Assembly: GCF_009650765.1 (NCBI RefSeq)
Contig: NZ_CP045740.1
Location: 5,370,001-5,434,000, forward strand
Reading direction: 5' to 3'
Length of the DNA: 64,000 nucleotides
Source: Streptomyces sp. SUK 48
GTDB taxonomy: Bacteria > Actinomycetota > Actinomycetes > Streptomycetales > Streptomycetaceae
Below, in pieces: positions 46,249 to 57,228 of this stretch. The position numbers and the translations under genes are program-made. The notes beneath the pieces were generated by a model, which was given only the letters and a program-made list of their open reading frames with translations, did no database searches and was not told the origin of the DNA. Each line of letters opens with the position of its first letter. Within the stretch, counting starts at the first letter, position 1.

Positions 46249-47199
46249 ATGTCCCCCATGTCCCCCATGTCCTCCGTGCCGTCCAGCTCCGCGCCGTATC
46301 CGCGCGCCCTCCTACCCTTCCTCGGTCTGCTGCGCTGCCCCGTCTGCCGCGCGCCCGGTCTGAGCCCCGGCCCCGGCGCCCTGCGCTGCCCGGCCGGGCA
46401 CACCTTCGACATCGCCCGCCCCGGCTACGCCGCCCTCCTCACCGGCGCCCGCACCACCAGCGGCGACGACGCGCCCATGGTCCGCGCCAGGGAACGCTTC
46501 CTGGCCACCGGCGGATACGCGCCCCTGCGCCGGGCCGTGGCCCGGCTCGCCGCGGGCACGGCGGCGGACCGGGCCACGGTCGTGGACGCGGGCTGCGGCA
46601 CCGGCTACCACCTCGCCGGTGTCCTCGACCGGCTGCCCGGCGCCCGCGGCCTCGGCCTGGACTCCTCCGCGCGCGCCCTGCGTTCGGCCGTCCGCGCCCA
46701 TGACCGGGCCGCCGCGGTGAGCTGGGACGTCTTCCGCCCGCTCCCGCTGGCCGACGGCGCGGCCGATGTCGTCCTGGACGTGTTCGCGCCGCGCAACCCG
46801 GCCGAGTTCCACCGGGTGCTGCGCCCGCACGGCCGCCTGGTCGTCGTCCGCCCCACCGCCCGGCACCTCACCGAACTCCGCGACCGGCTGCCCGGGATGG
46901 TCGCCGTCGACCCGGACAAGGAGCGGCGGCTGCACCGTGCGCTGGACCCCTACTTCGAGGCCGCCGGCACCGAGCGGGTCGAGTACGGGCTGGACCTGGC
47001 CGCGGCGCAGGCCCTCGACCTGGTCGCGATGACCCCGAGCGCGCGCCATCTGGAGCCCGCCGGAGCGGCCGGGCGGGTCACCGTCTCCGCCCTGGCCACC
47101 GTCTACCGGCGGCGGCCCGTCAGCCCCGGCGGACCTCGTACAGGAAGCACCCGTACTCCACCGCCCGCACCTGGACCAACGCCACCTCCGGGTCGCTGA
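46249..47199 (+). CDS. 23S rRNA (guanine-N1) methyltransferase RlmA-like
   Basis: A 316-residue protein with an N-terminal zinc finger (CPVC...CPAGHTFD), SAM motif VVDAGCGTGYHL, and FAPRNPAEFHRVLRPHGRLVVV. This is the RlmA(I)/RlmA(II)/TlrB family that methylates G745/G748 in helix 35 and can give tylosin resistance. AGGAG precedes ATG 46249; two more in-frame ATGs follow. The 3' end overlaps the convergent DUF1203 gene by 80 bp, and its last 20 residues are low-complexity. Confidence 0.85.
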   Translation: MSPMSPMSSVPSSSAPYPRALLPFLGLLRCPVCRAPGLSPGPGALRCPAGHTFDIARPGYAALLTGARTTSGDDAPMVRARERFLATGGYAPLRRAVARLAAGTAADRATVVDAGCGTGYHLAGVLDRLPGARGLGLDSSARALRSAVRAHDRAAAVSWDVFRPLPLADGAADVVLDVFAPRNPAEFHRVLRPHGRLVVVRPTARHLTELRDRLPGMVAVDPDKERRLHRALDPYFEAAGTERVEYGLDLAAAQALDLVAMTPSARHLEPAGAAGRVTVSALATVYRRRPVSPGGPRTGSTRTPPPAPGPTPPPGR

Positions 47200-47590
47200 A
47201 GGCACGGGTGAGGGCCGCCGGGAAGTCCTCGTGCACCAGGTCCCCGCCGAGGATGTGACCCTGCGCCGAGTACCGGCGCAGGACGCGGCGGGCGTCGGTG
47301 AACGGCAGCTGCGGGCCGGACCGGCCGGGGCAGCCGTCCGCGTGCACGAAGACCGGCCCCTGCTCGTCGTACGCGCCGGGGCGGGCGCCGGTCTCCGCCG
47401 CCCAGCGGCGCAGCGGGGCGTACGAGACCAGGGCGATCCGCTCCCCGAGTGCGCTGCGGCGCAGACAGCAGCGCAGCGGCGCGCCGCCCTCCGGATCGGG
47501 GAAGGGGGCCGCGGGATTCCCCGCGTCGTCCTCGGTCAGCAGGGCGGCGAGGACGGGGGCCGGAACAGGACACACGGTGTAGGTCGTCAT
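47120..47590 (-). CDS. DUF1203 protein
   Basis: A 156-residue protein with the DUF1203 pattern: CCLRRSALGERIALVSYAPL, YDEQGPVFVHADGC and ARRVLRRY...GHILGG. ATG 47590 chosen from MTTYTVCPVP. Cytoplasmic, function unknown. It is divergent to pepN with a 135-bp gap that holds the promoters. Confidence 0.85.
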   Translation of the reverse strand: MTTYTVCPVPAPVLAALLTEDDAGNPAAPFPDPEGGAPLRCCLRRSALGERIALVSYAPLRRWAAETGARPGAYDEQGPVFVHADGCPGRSGPQLPFTDARRVLRRYSAQGHILGGDLVHEDFPAALTRAFSDPEVALVQVRAVEYGCFLYEVRRG

Positions 47591-47725
47591 GAGTCCACCT
47601 TCCGGCGCCGCGGCCCACGTCACCGGCGGCATACGGACATCGCGTTCCCGGCATGCGGACATCGCTTTCCCGCCGGACGGCATGGAAGGATGGCGCAACC
47701 CACACATAAACGAGGAGATGACCGC

Positions 47726-50296
47726 GTGCCTGGCACAAACCTGACTCGCGAAGAGGCGCGGCAGCGGGCTGAGCTGCTCAACGTTGACTCGTACGAGATC
47801 GATCTCGACCTCTCCGGCGCGCAGGAGGGCGGTACCTACAGGTCCGTGACCACGGTGCGCTTCGACGTCGCCCGTACCGGGGCGCAGTCCTTCATCGACC
47901 TGGTGGCCCCGGCCGTCCACGAGGTCGTGCTCAACGGCGATCCGCTGGAGCCGGCCGAGGTGTTCGCGGACTCGCGGATCACGCTGCCGGGTCTGCTGGA
48001 GGGCCGCAACGTCCTGCGGGTCGTGGCCGACTGCGCCTACACCAACACCGGCGAGGGCCTGCACCGGTTCGTCGACCCGGTCGACGAGCAGGCGTACCTG
48101 TACACCCAGTTCGAGGTCCCGGACGCGCGCCGCGTCTTCGCGTCCTTCGAGCAGCCGGACCTGAAGGCCACCTTCCAGTTCACCGTGACGGCGCCCGACG
48201 GCTGGACGGTGGTGTCGAACTCGCCGACCCCCGAGCCGGTCGGCAACGTCTGGACGTTCGCGCCGACGCCCCGCATCTCGTCGTACATCACCGCGCTGAT
48301 CGTCGGCCCGTACCACTCGGTGCACAGCGCCTACGAGAAGGACGGCCAGAGCGTGCCGCTCGGCATCTACTGCCGGCCCTCGCTCGCGGAGTTCCTCGAC
48401 TCGGACGCGATCTTCGAGGTCACCCGCCAGGGCTTCGACTGGTTCCAGGAGAAGTTCGACTGCGCGTACCCCTTCGAGAAGTACGACCAGCTGTTCGTCC
48501 CCGAGTTCAACGCGGGCGCGATGGAGAACGCCGGCGCGGTCACCATCCGCGACCAGTACGTCTTCCGGTCCAAGGTGACCGACGCGGCGTACGAGCTGCG
48601 CGCGGAGACGCTGCTGCACGAGCTGGCCCACATGTGGTTCGGCGACCTGGTCACCATGGAGTGGTGGAACGACCTGTGGCTGAACGAGTCGTTCGCCACC
48701 TACACCTCCATCGCCTGCCAGGCCGCCGCCCCCGGCTCGCGCTGGCCGCACTCGTGGACCACGTTCGCCAACTCCATGAAGACCTGGGCGTACCGGCAGG
48801 ACCAGCTGCCCTCCACGCACCCGATCATGGCGGACATCCGCGACCTGGACGACGTCCTCGTCAACTTCGACGGCATCACCTACGCCAAGGGCGCCTCCGT
48901 CCTCAAGCAGCTGGTGGCCTACGTCGGCGAGGACGAGTTCTTCAAGGGCGTGCAGGCGTACTTCAAGCGGCACGCGTTCGGCAACACCCGCCTGTCCGAC
49001 CTGCTGGGCGCCCTGGAGGAGACCTCCGGACGCGACCTGAAGACCTGGTCGAAGAAGTGGCTGGAGACCGCCGGGATCAACATCCTGCGGCCCGAGGTCG
49101 AGACGGACGCCGACGGGGTCGTCACCTCCTTCGCCGTGCGCCAGGAGGCCCCCGCGCTGCCCGCCGGCGCCCAGGGCGAGCCGACCCTGCGCCCGCACCG
49201 CATCGCGATCGGCCTCTACGACCTCGACGCGGCCGGCAAGCTGGTCCGCGGTGAGCGCATTGAGCTGGACGTGGACGGCGAGCTGACCGCCGTACCGCAG
49301 CTGACCGGCAAGGCGCGTCCGGCCGTGATCCTGCTCAACGACGACGACCTGTCGTACGCCAAGGTCCGCCTGGACGAGCAGTCCCTCGCGTTCGTCACCG
49401 AGCACCTCGGCGACTTCGAGGCGTCCCTGCCGCGCGCCCTGTGCTGGGCCTCCGCCTGGGACATGACGCGGGACGCCGAGCTGGCCACCCGCGACTACCT
49501 CTCGCTGGTGCTGTCCGGCATCGGCAAGGAGTCCGACATCGGCGTCGTGCAGTCGCTGCACCGCCAGGTGAAGCTGGCCATCGACCTGTACGCCGACCCG
49601 GCCGCCCGTGAGCCCCTGCTCACCCGCTGGACCGACGCCACGCTCGCGCACCTGCGCAGCGCCGAGGCGGGCGGCGACCACCAGCTGGCCTGGGCGCGGG
49701 CCTTCGCGGCGACCGCCCGCACCCCCGAGCAGCTGGACCTCCTGGAGGCCCTGCTGGACGGCTCCCAGACCATCGAGGGCTTGGCCGTGGACACCGAGCT
49801 GCGCTGGGCGTTCGTGGAGCGCCTCGCGGCCGTCGGCCGGTACGACGAAGCGGAGATCGCCGGCGAGTACGAGCGGGACAAGACCGCCGCGGGCGAGCGG
49901 CACGCGGCCACCGCCCGCGCGGCCCGGCCTACCGAGGAGGCGAAGGCGGAGGCGTGGACCTCGGTGGTCGACTCCGACAAGCTGCCGAACGCCGTGCAGG
50001 AGGCCGTGATCGGCGGCTTCGTGCAGACGGACCAGCGCGAGCTGCTGGCGCCGTACGCCGAGCGGTACTTCGAGGTCGTCAAGGACGCCTGGGACTCCCG
50101 TTCGCACGAGATCGCCCAGCAGATCGCCGTCGGCCTCTACCCGTCGCTCCAGATCTCCGGCGAGATCCTGGACCGCACGGACGCCTGGCTGGCCTCGGCC
50201 GAGCCCGGCGCGGCCCTGCGCCGCCTGGTCTCGGAGTCCCGCGCGGGCATCGAGCGCGCGCTGAGGGCCCAGGCCGCGGACGGCGCCGCCAAGTAG
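47726..50296 (+). CDS. pepN: aminopeptidase N (M1 family), first copy
   Basis: An 856-residue M1 metallopeptidase: GAMEN exopeptidase motif in FNAGAMENAGAV, zinc site HELAH at about 298-302 with the third ligand in WLNESFA, then a long ERAP-like helical domain. It trims N-terminal residues from peptides in the cytosol. GTG 47726 (MPGTNLTREEARQRAELL) follows AGGAG. A second, clearly related copy lies at 57229-59826. Confidence 0.93.
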   Translation: MPGTNLTREEARQRAELLNVDSYEIDLDLSGAQEGGTYRSVTTVRFDVARTGAQSFIDLVAPAVHEVVLNGDPLEPAEVFADSRITLPGLLEGRNVLRVVADCAYTNTGEGLHRFVDPVDEQAYLYTQFEVPDARRVFASFEQPDLKATFQFTVTAPDGWTVVSNSPTPEPVGNVWTFAPTPRISSYITALIVGPYHSVHSAYEKDGQSVPLGIYCRPSLAEFLDSDAIFEVTRQGFDWFQEKFDCAYPFEKYDQLFVPEFNAGAMENAGAVTIRDQYVFRSKVTDAAYELRAETLLHELAHMWFGDLVTMEWWNDLWLNESFATYTSIACQAAAPGSRWPHSWTTFANSMKTWAYRQDQLPSTHPIMADIRDLDDVLVNFDGITYAKGASVLKQLVAYVGEDEFFKGVQAYFKRHAFGNTRLSDLLGALEETSGRDLKTWSKKWLETAGINILRPEVETDADGVVTSFAVRQEAPALPAGAQGEPTLRPHRIAIGLYDLDAAGKLVRGERIELDVDGELTAVPQLTGKARPAVILLNDDDLSYAKVRLDEQSLAFVTEHLGDFEASLPRALCWASAWDMTRDAELATRDYLSLVLSGIGKESDIGVVQSLHRQVKLAIDLYADPAAREPLLTRWTDATLAHLRSAEAGGDHQLAWARAFAATARTPEQLDLLEALLDGSQTIEGLAVDTELRWAFVERLAAVGRYDEAEIAGEYERDKTAAGERHAATARAARPTEEAKAEAWTSVVDSDKLPNAVQEAVIGGFVQTDQRELLAPYAERYFEVVKDAWDSRSHEIAQQIAVGLYPSLQISGEILDRTDAWLASAEPGAALRRLVSESRAGIERALRAQAADGAAK

Positions 50297-50334
50297 CGAC
50301 GGCGAGCGGTACGAGGAACGAGCGGTACGAGGAA

Positions 50335-50364
50335 GGGGCGCCCGGCGGTTTCGCCGGGCGCCCC
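50335..50364. terminator. bidirectional terminator between pepN and asd
   Basis: A 13-bp perfect stem, GGGGCGCCCGGCG/CGCCGGGCGCCCC, with GTTT loop and TTT on the plus strand. It lies between two convergent genes. Just before it AGCGGTACGAGGAA is repeated twice. Confidence 0.88.
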
Positions 50365-50381
50365 TTTCGTCGGTGCGGGGG

Positions 50382-51575
<1,194 letters not shown>

Positions 51576-51699
51576 CTACGGATTCCGGTCATACGACGAT
51601 GTGACGTACGCCTCTGTCCATCGCCCGGGCCGGTCCGAACATTTCCGCCCGCCCCCGCGTCGTAGGCGCGTCGCAGGGCGTCCCGGGTGCTGTCCCTCG

Positions 51700-52245
51700 C
51701 CCTCGGACAGGGCCTGGACGAACACACGGCGGTCCGCGCCCTGCGCGGCTGGCGGAGGAGCTGGACCCCCCTGAGGAGGCGCGGGGAACCGCGACCCGCC
51801 CCGCGCACACCACGGACCCCGCGCACACCACGGCCCCCGTGCATCCCGTACGGATCGCAAATTCCGCCGCCCCCTCCCCACCGCCCTCGCCGTCGCCGCG
51901 TGCCTCTCCCTCTTCGCCGGGATCGGCTGGCTCGCGGCCCACCCGGGCGGCGGGGGTGTCGCGGCGGGCGGGGCCGACCAGGGGGCCAAGAGGGCGCGGC
52001 CCGGCGAGGACGCGCGGCGCCCGGCCTGTGCCGTGACCGTCGTGGAGGGGACCGGGCCAGGGTCGAGCCCCGGGGGAGCGGCGACAAGGTCACCGTGACC
52101 GTCGTACGGCCGTACGAGCCCGCCCGTGGACCGGCCGAGGTCGCCTTCCCGCTCGGCGGGGACGCGCGCCCGGATCGAGGCGGCACCGCACGAGTCCCGG
52201 AGCATGTGCCCGGGCGCCGGAAAGGCTCCCGTACCCCGGTAGTTG
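51700..52245 (+). pseudogene. unrecognised gene, broken by frameshifts
   Basis: The region 51402-52456 has no intact gene. Within it, frame pieces join sensibly: RPARLAEELDPPEEARG..., then (one C missing at 51846-51848) RTDRKFRRPLPTALAVAACLSLFAGIGWLAAHP, a membrane segment, then (one G missing at 52054-52056) RVEPRGSGDKVTVTVVRPYEP, a beta-like domain. It would be a single-pass membrane protein. The start is not visible and I do not recognise the family. Confidence 0.35.
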
Positions 52246-52259
52246 AACGGAAGGCGACC

Positions 52260-52304
52260 GGCCCCCGGCGGGGCACGGACGAGTCCGTGGCCGGGCCGGG
52301 GGCC
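52260..52304. terminator. strong stem-loop
   Basis: GGCCCCCGG/CCGGGGGCC outer stem (9 bp) with an inner CACGGA/TCCGTG stem. It follows the broken 52-kb gene and precedes the phosphoesterase gene, so it is a likely terminator. Confidence 0.6.
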
Positions 52305-52456
52305 ATAGATCCACGTACGGTGATCGGCGCCCCGAGTTGCCGTGGCGTTCGCATAGATGCCATCCCCGTTGCCAACAGTCCTTAGCAAGCGGGACGTTCG
52401 CGTCCGTGACGGCCCGCGGCCACTGCCGACGCGTTCGCACCCGGGGAGACCGCACC

Positions 52457-54211
52457 ATGTCGCGCCTACGCTCTGCCGCCACCTCCGCCGCGGGGGTCGA
52501 CCGCCGTACCGTCCTCACCGCCGTCGGAGCGGCCTCGCTCGCCGCGGGCGTCGGCTTCGCCCTGCGCCCCACCGACAGCGAGGCCGCCACCGCCACCGCC
52601 GCCCCCGGGCAGGCCCCGGTCGCCCAGTCCCGGCCGGCCGCCGCCGCACCGCTCGCCCCCTACCGCACGGGCACCACCCTGGCCAGCGTCTCCACCGCGC
52701 GCGGCTCCGGTTACCGGCGCCTCGCCGACGGCCCCGGCTGGCAGCGCGTGGTGCGCACCGAACTGGCCAGGCCCAAGGTCGGCCGCGACAAGCGCCGCCA
52801 CGCCCTCGCCGCGTTCGTGCAGTTCACCGACCTGCATCTGCAGGACGTGCAGCACCCGCTGCGCCTCGAGTACCTGCGCGCCGCCCACCAGGACGTCTGG
52901 CGGCCGCACGAGGCGCTCACCGTGCCCGGCGCCGTCTCGCTGGTGGAGCGGGTCAACGCGCTGCGCGGCGCCCCCGTCACCGGCGCCCCGCTCCAGTTCG
53001 TGATGACCACCGGCGACAACACCGACAACAACGCCCGCTCCGAACTGGAGTGGTTCATGAAGGTGATGAGCGGCGGCCGCATCACCCCCAACAGCGGCGA
53101 CCCGAGACACTACGAGGGCGTCCAGAACAGCGGCCTGTCCCTGTACTGGCAGCCCGAGTCCACCGCCGGGGACAGCGACAAGGCGCTCGGCTTCCCGCAC
53201 CTGGACGGCTTCCTGGCCGCCGCGATCCGCGAGGTGCGCAGCCCCGGCCTGAACCTCCCCTGGTACTCCACCGTCGGCAACCACGACGCCCTCCCGCTCG
53301 GCATCTACGGCGCCCGCGGCGACCAGTACCTCGCCGAGGCCGCGATCGGCGGCAAGAAGCTGTTCAGCGTGAGCGCCGCCGACGCCAAGAAGCTCCAGGA
53401 CTCCATCTGGAGCGGCAAGGACCCCAAGGGCGCCGCCTACCGCGACTTCCTCAAGTCCCAGGCGAGCGGCATGCGTTCGGTCACGGCCGACGAGTCGCGC
53501 GCCCTGTACACCCCGGCCGAGTACCTCAAGGCCCACCTGGACCCCGCCCACCAGGGCCACGGCCCGGCCGGGCACGGCTACTCCTCGGCGAACCTCGACG
53601 CGGGCACCCAGTACTACGCCTTCCGGATCGCCGAGGACGTCATCGGCGTCAGCCTGGACACCACTGACGCGGGCGGCCACTACCAGGGGTCCGTCGGGAG
53701 CGCCCAGCTGAAGTGGCTGGAGAAGACCCTCCAGGACAACAAGGGCTCCCACGTCGTCGTCTTCAGCCACCACACCAGCGACTCGATGACCAACACCCGG
53801 CCCGACCCGGCCCGGTCCGAGCTGCGGCACACCGGCGCCGAGGTGGTCTCCCTGCTGGCCCGGCACGCCCATGTGCTGGCCTGGGTCAACGGGCACAAGC
53901 ACGAGAACGAGATCACCCCGCACCGCAACAGCGCGGGCGGCGCCTTCTGGGAGATCTCCACCGCCTCGCACATCGACCATCCGCACCTGGCCCGCATCAT
54001 CGAGCTGGTCGACAACAAGGACGGCACGATCTCCCTGTTCACCACCCTGATCGAGTCCGCCGCCCCGGCCCGCACCGACTTCACCGACCTCTCCCAGACC
54101 GGACTGGCCTCCCTCTACCGGGAGTTGGCCTTCAACGCCCCCGGCGCGAAGACGAACCTGGCGGGCACCTCGGTCGACCGCAACACGGAACTGGTCCTCA
54201 AGAAGCGCTGA
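52457..54211 (+). CDS. Tat-exported metallophosphoesterase (PPA1498 type)
   Basis: A 584-residue protein with a twin-arginine signal (DRRTVLTAVGAASLAAGVGF) and calcineurin-like metal motifs: FTDLHL, TTGDNTDN, GNHD, FSHHTS and NGHKH. The family is described as TIGR03767 metallophosphoesterases. Secreted; probably releases phosphate from esters or nucleotides. ATG 52457 taken because the signal peptide starts there, though the frame is open further. Confidence 0.87.
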   Translation: MSRLRSAATSAAGVDRRTVLTAVGAASLAAGVGFALRPTDSEAATATAAPGQAPVAQSRPAAAAPLAPYRTGTTLASVSTARGSGYRRLADGPGWQRVVRTELARPKVGRDKRRHALAAFVQFTDLHLQDVQHPLRLEYLRAAHQDVWRPHEALTVPGAVSLVERVNALRGAPVTGAPLQFVMTTGDNTDNNARSELEWFMKVMSGGRITPNSGDPRHYEGVQNSGLSLYWQPESTAGDSDKALGFPHLDGFLAAAIREVRSPGLNLPWYSTVGNHDALPLGIYGARGDQYLAEAAIGGKKLFSVSAADAKKLQDSIWSGKDPKGAAYRDFLKSQASGMRSVTADESRALYTPAEYLKAHLDPAHQGHGPAGHGYSSANLDAGTQYYAFRIAEDVIGVSLDTTDAGGHYQGSVGSAQLKWLEKTLQDNKGSHVVVFSHHTSDSMTNTRPDPARSELRHTGAEVVSLLARHAHVLAWVNGHKHENEITPHRNSAGGAFWEISTASHIDHPHLARIIELVDNKDGTISLFTTLIESAAPARTDFTDLSQTGLASLYRELAFNAPGAKTNLAGTSVDRNTELVLKKR

Positions 54212-54239
54212 CGCGCGCCGGGCCCCGCGGCGACCCGGG

Positions 54240-55040
54240 TCAGCCGGTGCGATCCCGGTCCTCGGCGTACACCACCAGCGTCTGGTCCGGCTGTTCGGCC
54301 AGGTGGAACGCGGTGTAGGCGAACTCCACCACCCCGCGGCCCGGGACCCGCAGCCGCTTGCGTCCGCCGCGCCGGGGCTGCACGTCGTACTGCGGCCACC
54401 AGGCGCGTGCCTCCGCGCTGCCCGCCGTCAGCTCGTCGGCCAGCCGGGTGTAGCGGGGGTCGCCCGGGTGGCGTCCGGCCAGGGTCCGCAGCCGGGCCAG
54501 CAGGCCGCGCGCCTCGGGCTCCCAGTCGACCACGACCTCCCGGGCCGCGGGTTCGAGGAACACCCAGCGGGCGAAGTTCGGCGGCCGTTCCCCGGCGGCG
54601 GTGAGGCGCGGGAACAGGTCGGCGGCGGCCCGGTTGCGGCTGAGCACGTCGTAGGTGCCGCCGATGAGGTACGCCGGGTGCGGCTGGAGCAGGAGCGGTA
54701 CGGCGGCCGCGTCGGCCGCGAGCGGTTCGCTTTCCCCGGTCTCGGGCGCGGGCGCGTGACCGGCGAGGCGCAGCAGGTGGGCGCGTTCGTGCCGGTCGAG
54801 CCGCAGGGCCGTGGCGAGGGCGTCGTACACCTGGTCCGAGGCCCGCACGTCCCGGCCCTGTTCGAGGTACGTGTACCAGGTGGCGCTGATCCCGGCGAGC
54901 AGCGCGAGTTCCTCCCGGCGCAGACCCGGGGTGCGCCGCCGGCCGGTGTGCGGCAGCCCGACCTGGTCGGGGGTGATCCGCTCCCGGCGGCTGCGGAGGA
55001 AGGCGGCCAGCTCGCGGCGTCGGTCCGGCGGTCGGGGCAT
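54240..55040 (-). CDS. helix-turn-helix regulator with MmyB-like ligand domain
   Basis: A 266-residue protein: HTH RRRTPGLRREELALLAGISATWYTYLEQGRD, followed by the MmyB-like PAS domain (PLLLQPHPAYLIGGTYDVLSRNRAAADLF, NFARWVFLEPAAREVVVDWEPEA). These regulators sit next to and control an SDR oxidoreductase gene, which is what lies divergently upstream here. Confidence 0.88.
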   Translation of the reverse strand: MPRPPDRRRELAAFLRSRRERITPDQVGLPHTGRRRTPGLRREELALLAGISATWYTYLEQGRDVRASDQVYDALATALRLDRHERAHLLRLAGHAPAPETGESEPLAADAAAVPLLLQPHPAYLIGGTYDVLSRNRAAADLFPRLTAAGERPPNFARWVFLEPAAREVVVDWEPEARGLLARLRTLAGRHPGDPRYTRLADELTAGSAEARAWWPQYDVQPRRGGRKRLRVPGRGVVEFAYTAFHLAEQPDQTLVVYAEDRDRTG

Positions 55041-55155
55041 GTGGATGGCAGTCCTGGTTCCAGAATAAACGGGTTCTGGATACCAGGCTAAGCCCGTCAC
55101 AGACTGGAGGTTCGAGAAGTAATCAGAACAAACCAGAACAAACTTGGGAGAGAAC

Positions 55156-55893
55156 GTGTCGGGAATCGAGGGCAAGGTCGTGGCGGTCACGGGGGCCGGC
55201 TCCGGCATCGGCGAGGCGACCGCGCTGCTGCTCGCCGAGCGGGGCGCGCGGCTCGTCCTGGGGGCGCGCCGGACCGAGCGCCTGGCGGACCTGGTGGCGC
55301 GGATCGAGAAGGCGGGCGGCACCGCCGTACAGCTCCGCACGGACGTGACCCGGAGCGAGGACCTGCGCGCGCTGGTCGCCCTGGCCGGTGAGCGGTTCGG
55401 CCGGCTCGACGTGCTGGTCGCCAACGCCGGGGTCGGCACCATCTCGCCGCTCGACGATCTGCGGGTCGAGGAGTGGGACCGGATGATCGACGTCAACATC
55501 AAGGGCGTGCTGCACGGCATCGCCGCCGCGCTGCCCGTCTTCCGGGCCCAGGGCAGCGGCCACTTCGTCACCGTCGCGTCCACGGCCGCGTTCCGCGTCG
55601 CACCGGCCATGGCGGTCTACTCCGGGACGAAGGTCGCGGTCCGCGCCATCTGCGAGGGGCTGCGCCAGGAGGCCGGCGACGCGCTGCGGGTGACCACCGT
55701 CTCGCCCGGCGTCGTCGCGACCGGATTCGCCGAGGCGTCGACGAACCCGGGGGTCCGCGCGCGGATCACGGAGATGCGGGACCGGATCGCGATCCCGCCC
55801 GAGGCGATCGCCCGGGCCGTCGCGTTCGCCGTCGAGCAGCCGGAGTCCGTCGACGTGAACGAGATCGTCGTCCGCCCCACCGCCCAGGGCTGA
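55156..55893 (+). CDS. short-chain dehydrogenase/reductase
   Basis: A 245-residue SDR: VTGAGSGIGEA (Rossmann TGxxxGxG), NAG in VLVANAGVG, catalytic Ser in VASTAAF and YSGTK (YxxxK). NADP(H)-dependent oxidoreductase; the substrate is unknown. GTG 55156 with GGGAGAGA upstream. Expression is probably controlled by the divergent MmyB-like regulator. Confidence 0.9.
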   Translation: MSGIEGKVVAVTGAGSGIGEATALLLAERGARLVLGARRTERLADLVARIEKAGGTAVQLRTDVTRSEDLRALVALAGERFGRLDVLVANAGVGTISPLDDLRVEEWDRMIDVNIKGVLHGIAAALPVFRAQGSGHFVTVASTAAFRVAPAMAVYSGTKVAVRAICEGLRQEAGDALRVTTVSPGVVATGFAEASTNPGVRARITEMRDRIAIPPEAIARAVAFAVEQPESVDVNEIVVRPTAQG

Positions 55894-55910
55894 CCCGGAA
55901 GGGGCCCGGA

Positions 55911-56972
55911 CTACCGGGGCAGCACCACCACATGGGCGGCGGGCTCGCGGTCGTCCGCCGCCATCAGGGCCGTACGGACCACCGCGGCCTGCTGCTCCAT
56001 CGCGTCCCTGAGCTTCCTCGGGGTCAGATGGACGACCGTGATGCCGAGCCGCTCCAGGTGCTCCCGCTTGCGGGCGTACCGCGCCCACTCCGTCTCCTCG
56101 TCGCACTCGCCCTCCGGATGACCGTGCCGCGCCCGGGTGTCCAGCTCGACCGCGACCGCCTGGTCCGGCCAGTACGCGTCCAGCGCGCCGAGGCGGGGCC
56201 CGCCGGGCAGCCGCAGGTCGACGTTCCACAGCGGGTCCGGCAGCCCGTGCTCGCGCACCATCCGGTACAGCCGGTTCTCCGCGATCGCGCGGCTCTCCGC
56301 CACCAGCGAGTCCACCGCGTCCCTCACCTGCGGCAGCCCGAGCAGCTTCGCGTTCGTCAGCTCCCGCACGACGGCGGCGGGTTCGCAGTGTCCGTCGCGC
56401 ACCGCCTCGGTCAGCAGCCGCCGTACGGCCGCCCCGTCCCGCAGCTGGGCCACCGCGTCCGCCAGCGCCCGCGCCACCGGCGCCACCGGCAGTCCGGTCA
56501 CGGTGGCGGGCTCGGGCAGCTCGGCGGTGCGCAGGACGCGGACGTAGCCGGTGGAGCGCAGCCGGCGCTGCCGGGGCACCAGGACGTCGACCTGCTCCAG
56601 GTCCGACAGGGGCGTGCGAGTGAAGCCGTACAGGGCGAGCGCCGCGTGGCCGGTGAGCACCGCGCCCGGGTAGGGCGGCCGGTGCGCGTGCCGCCCGGTC
56701 GGCTGGACCGGGACGCCCGGCGCGGGCTCCCGGGCCGCGTACCGCAGGGCGCCGTGCAGCCGCTCCTCGCTCGTCGGCGGCCCCGGGTGCAACAGGTAGA
56801 CGTGCGGCAGCAGTTGGGACCAGGGCCCGCCCGGGCGGCAGCGTCCGGAGAGTTCGGCCGCGGTCACCCCGTGGGCGCGCAGCTGGGCCGCGGTCAGGAC
56901 CCGCTGATGGGGCTCGGTGAGCGGGCCGAGGTGACCGAGGGGGCGGGAGGAGAGCGGTGCATTGTGCGTCAT
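55911..56972 (-). CDS. AbiEi-like/DUF559-type protein
   Basis: A 353-residue protein with an N-terminal winged helix typical of AbiEi antitoxin-like proteins (RVLTAAQLRAHGVTAAELSGRC...) and a C-terminal nuclease-like fold (LGALDAYWPDQAVAVELDTRARHG... LERLGITVVHLTPRKLRD). The ELD and later QAxK-like positions recall Vsr/DUF559, but the catalytic set is not complete by eye. No AbiEii toxin gene is adjacent, so it is not a standard toxin-antitoxin pair. Confidence 0.65.
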   Translation of the reverse strand: MTHNAPLSSRPLGHLGPLTEPHQRVLTAAQLRAHGVTAAELSGRCRPGGPWSQLLPHVYLLHPGPPTSEERLHGALRYAAREPAPGVPVQPTGRHAHRPPYPGAVLTGHAALALYGFTRTPLSDLEQVDVLVPRQRRLRSTGYVRVLRTAELPEPATVTGLPVAPVARALADAVAQLRDGAAVRRLLTEAVRDGHCEPAAVVRELTNAKLLGLPQVRDAVDSLVAESRAIAENRLYRMVREHGLPDPLWNVDLRLPGGPRLGALDAYWPDQAVAVELDTRARHGHPEGECDEETEWARYARKREHLERLGITVVHLTPRKLRDAMEQQAAVVRTALMAADDREPAAHVVVLPR

Positions 56973-57085
56973 GCCCTTCGGATGCCCACCCTTGGTCCCC
57001 CTTTAACCGCTGTTACACGGTCGTCGAGGAATGCGGACAAGGTAGTACTAAAGGTCAGGTGTTCGGATGCCGAAAGGGCACCGGA

Positions 57086-57119
57086 AACCCCTGGTCCGCG
57101 CGGGTGCGGACCAGGGGTT
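57086..57119 (-). terminator. terminator of the second pepN
   Basis: CCCCTGGTCCGC/GCGGACCAGGGG, a perfect 12-bp stem extended by AA/TT, 6-base loop. Confidence 0.85.
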
Positions 57120-57164
57120 ACGGCCTGGCGGGTACGGGTCCCGTAACGGTCACCGACCGCCGAA

Positions 57165-57207
57165 GCTCAGGCCAAAGCCCGGCTCAGGCCAAAGCCCGGC
57201 TCGGGCC
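57165..57207. repeat. 17-bp tandem repeat, 2.5 copies
   Basis: GCTCAGGCCAAAGCCCG occurs at 57165-57181 and 57182-57198, and a partial copy follows. It lies just beyond the stop of the second pepN. Confidence 0.85.
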
Positions 57208-57228
57208 CATGGCCGGTCGGGCCCCGGG

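Noticed and set aside
57165..57207. 17-bp tandem repeat as an operator
   Set aside because: It lies just after the stop of pepN in a convergent-type 3' region and not in a promoter; simple duplication is enough to explain it.
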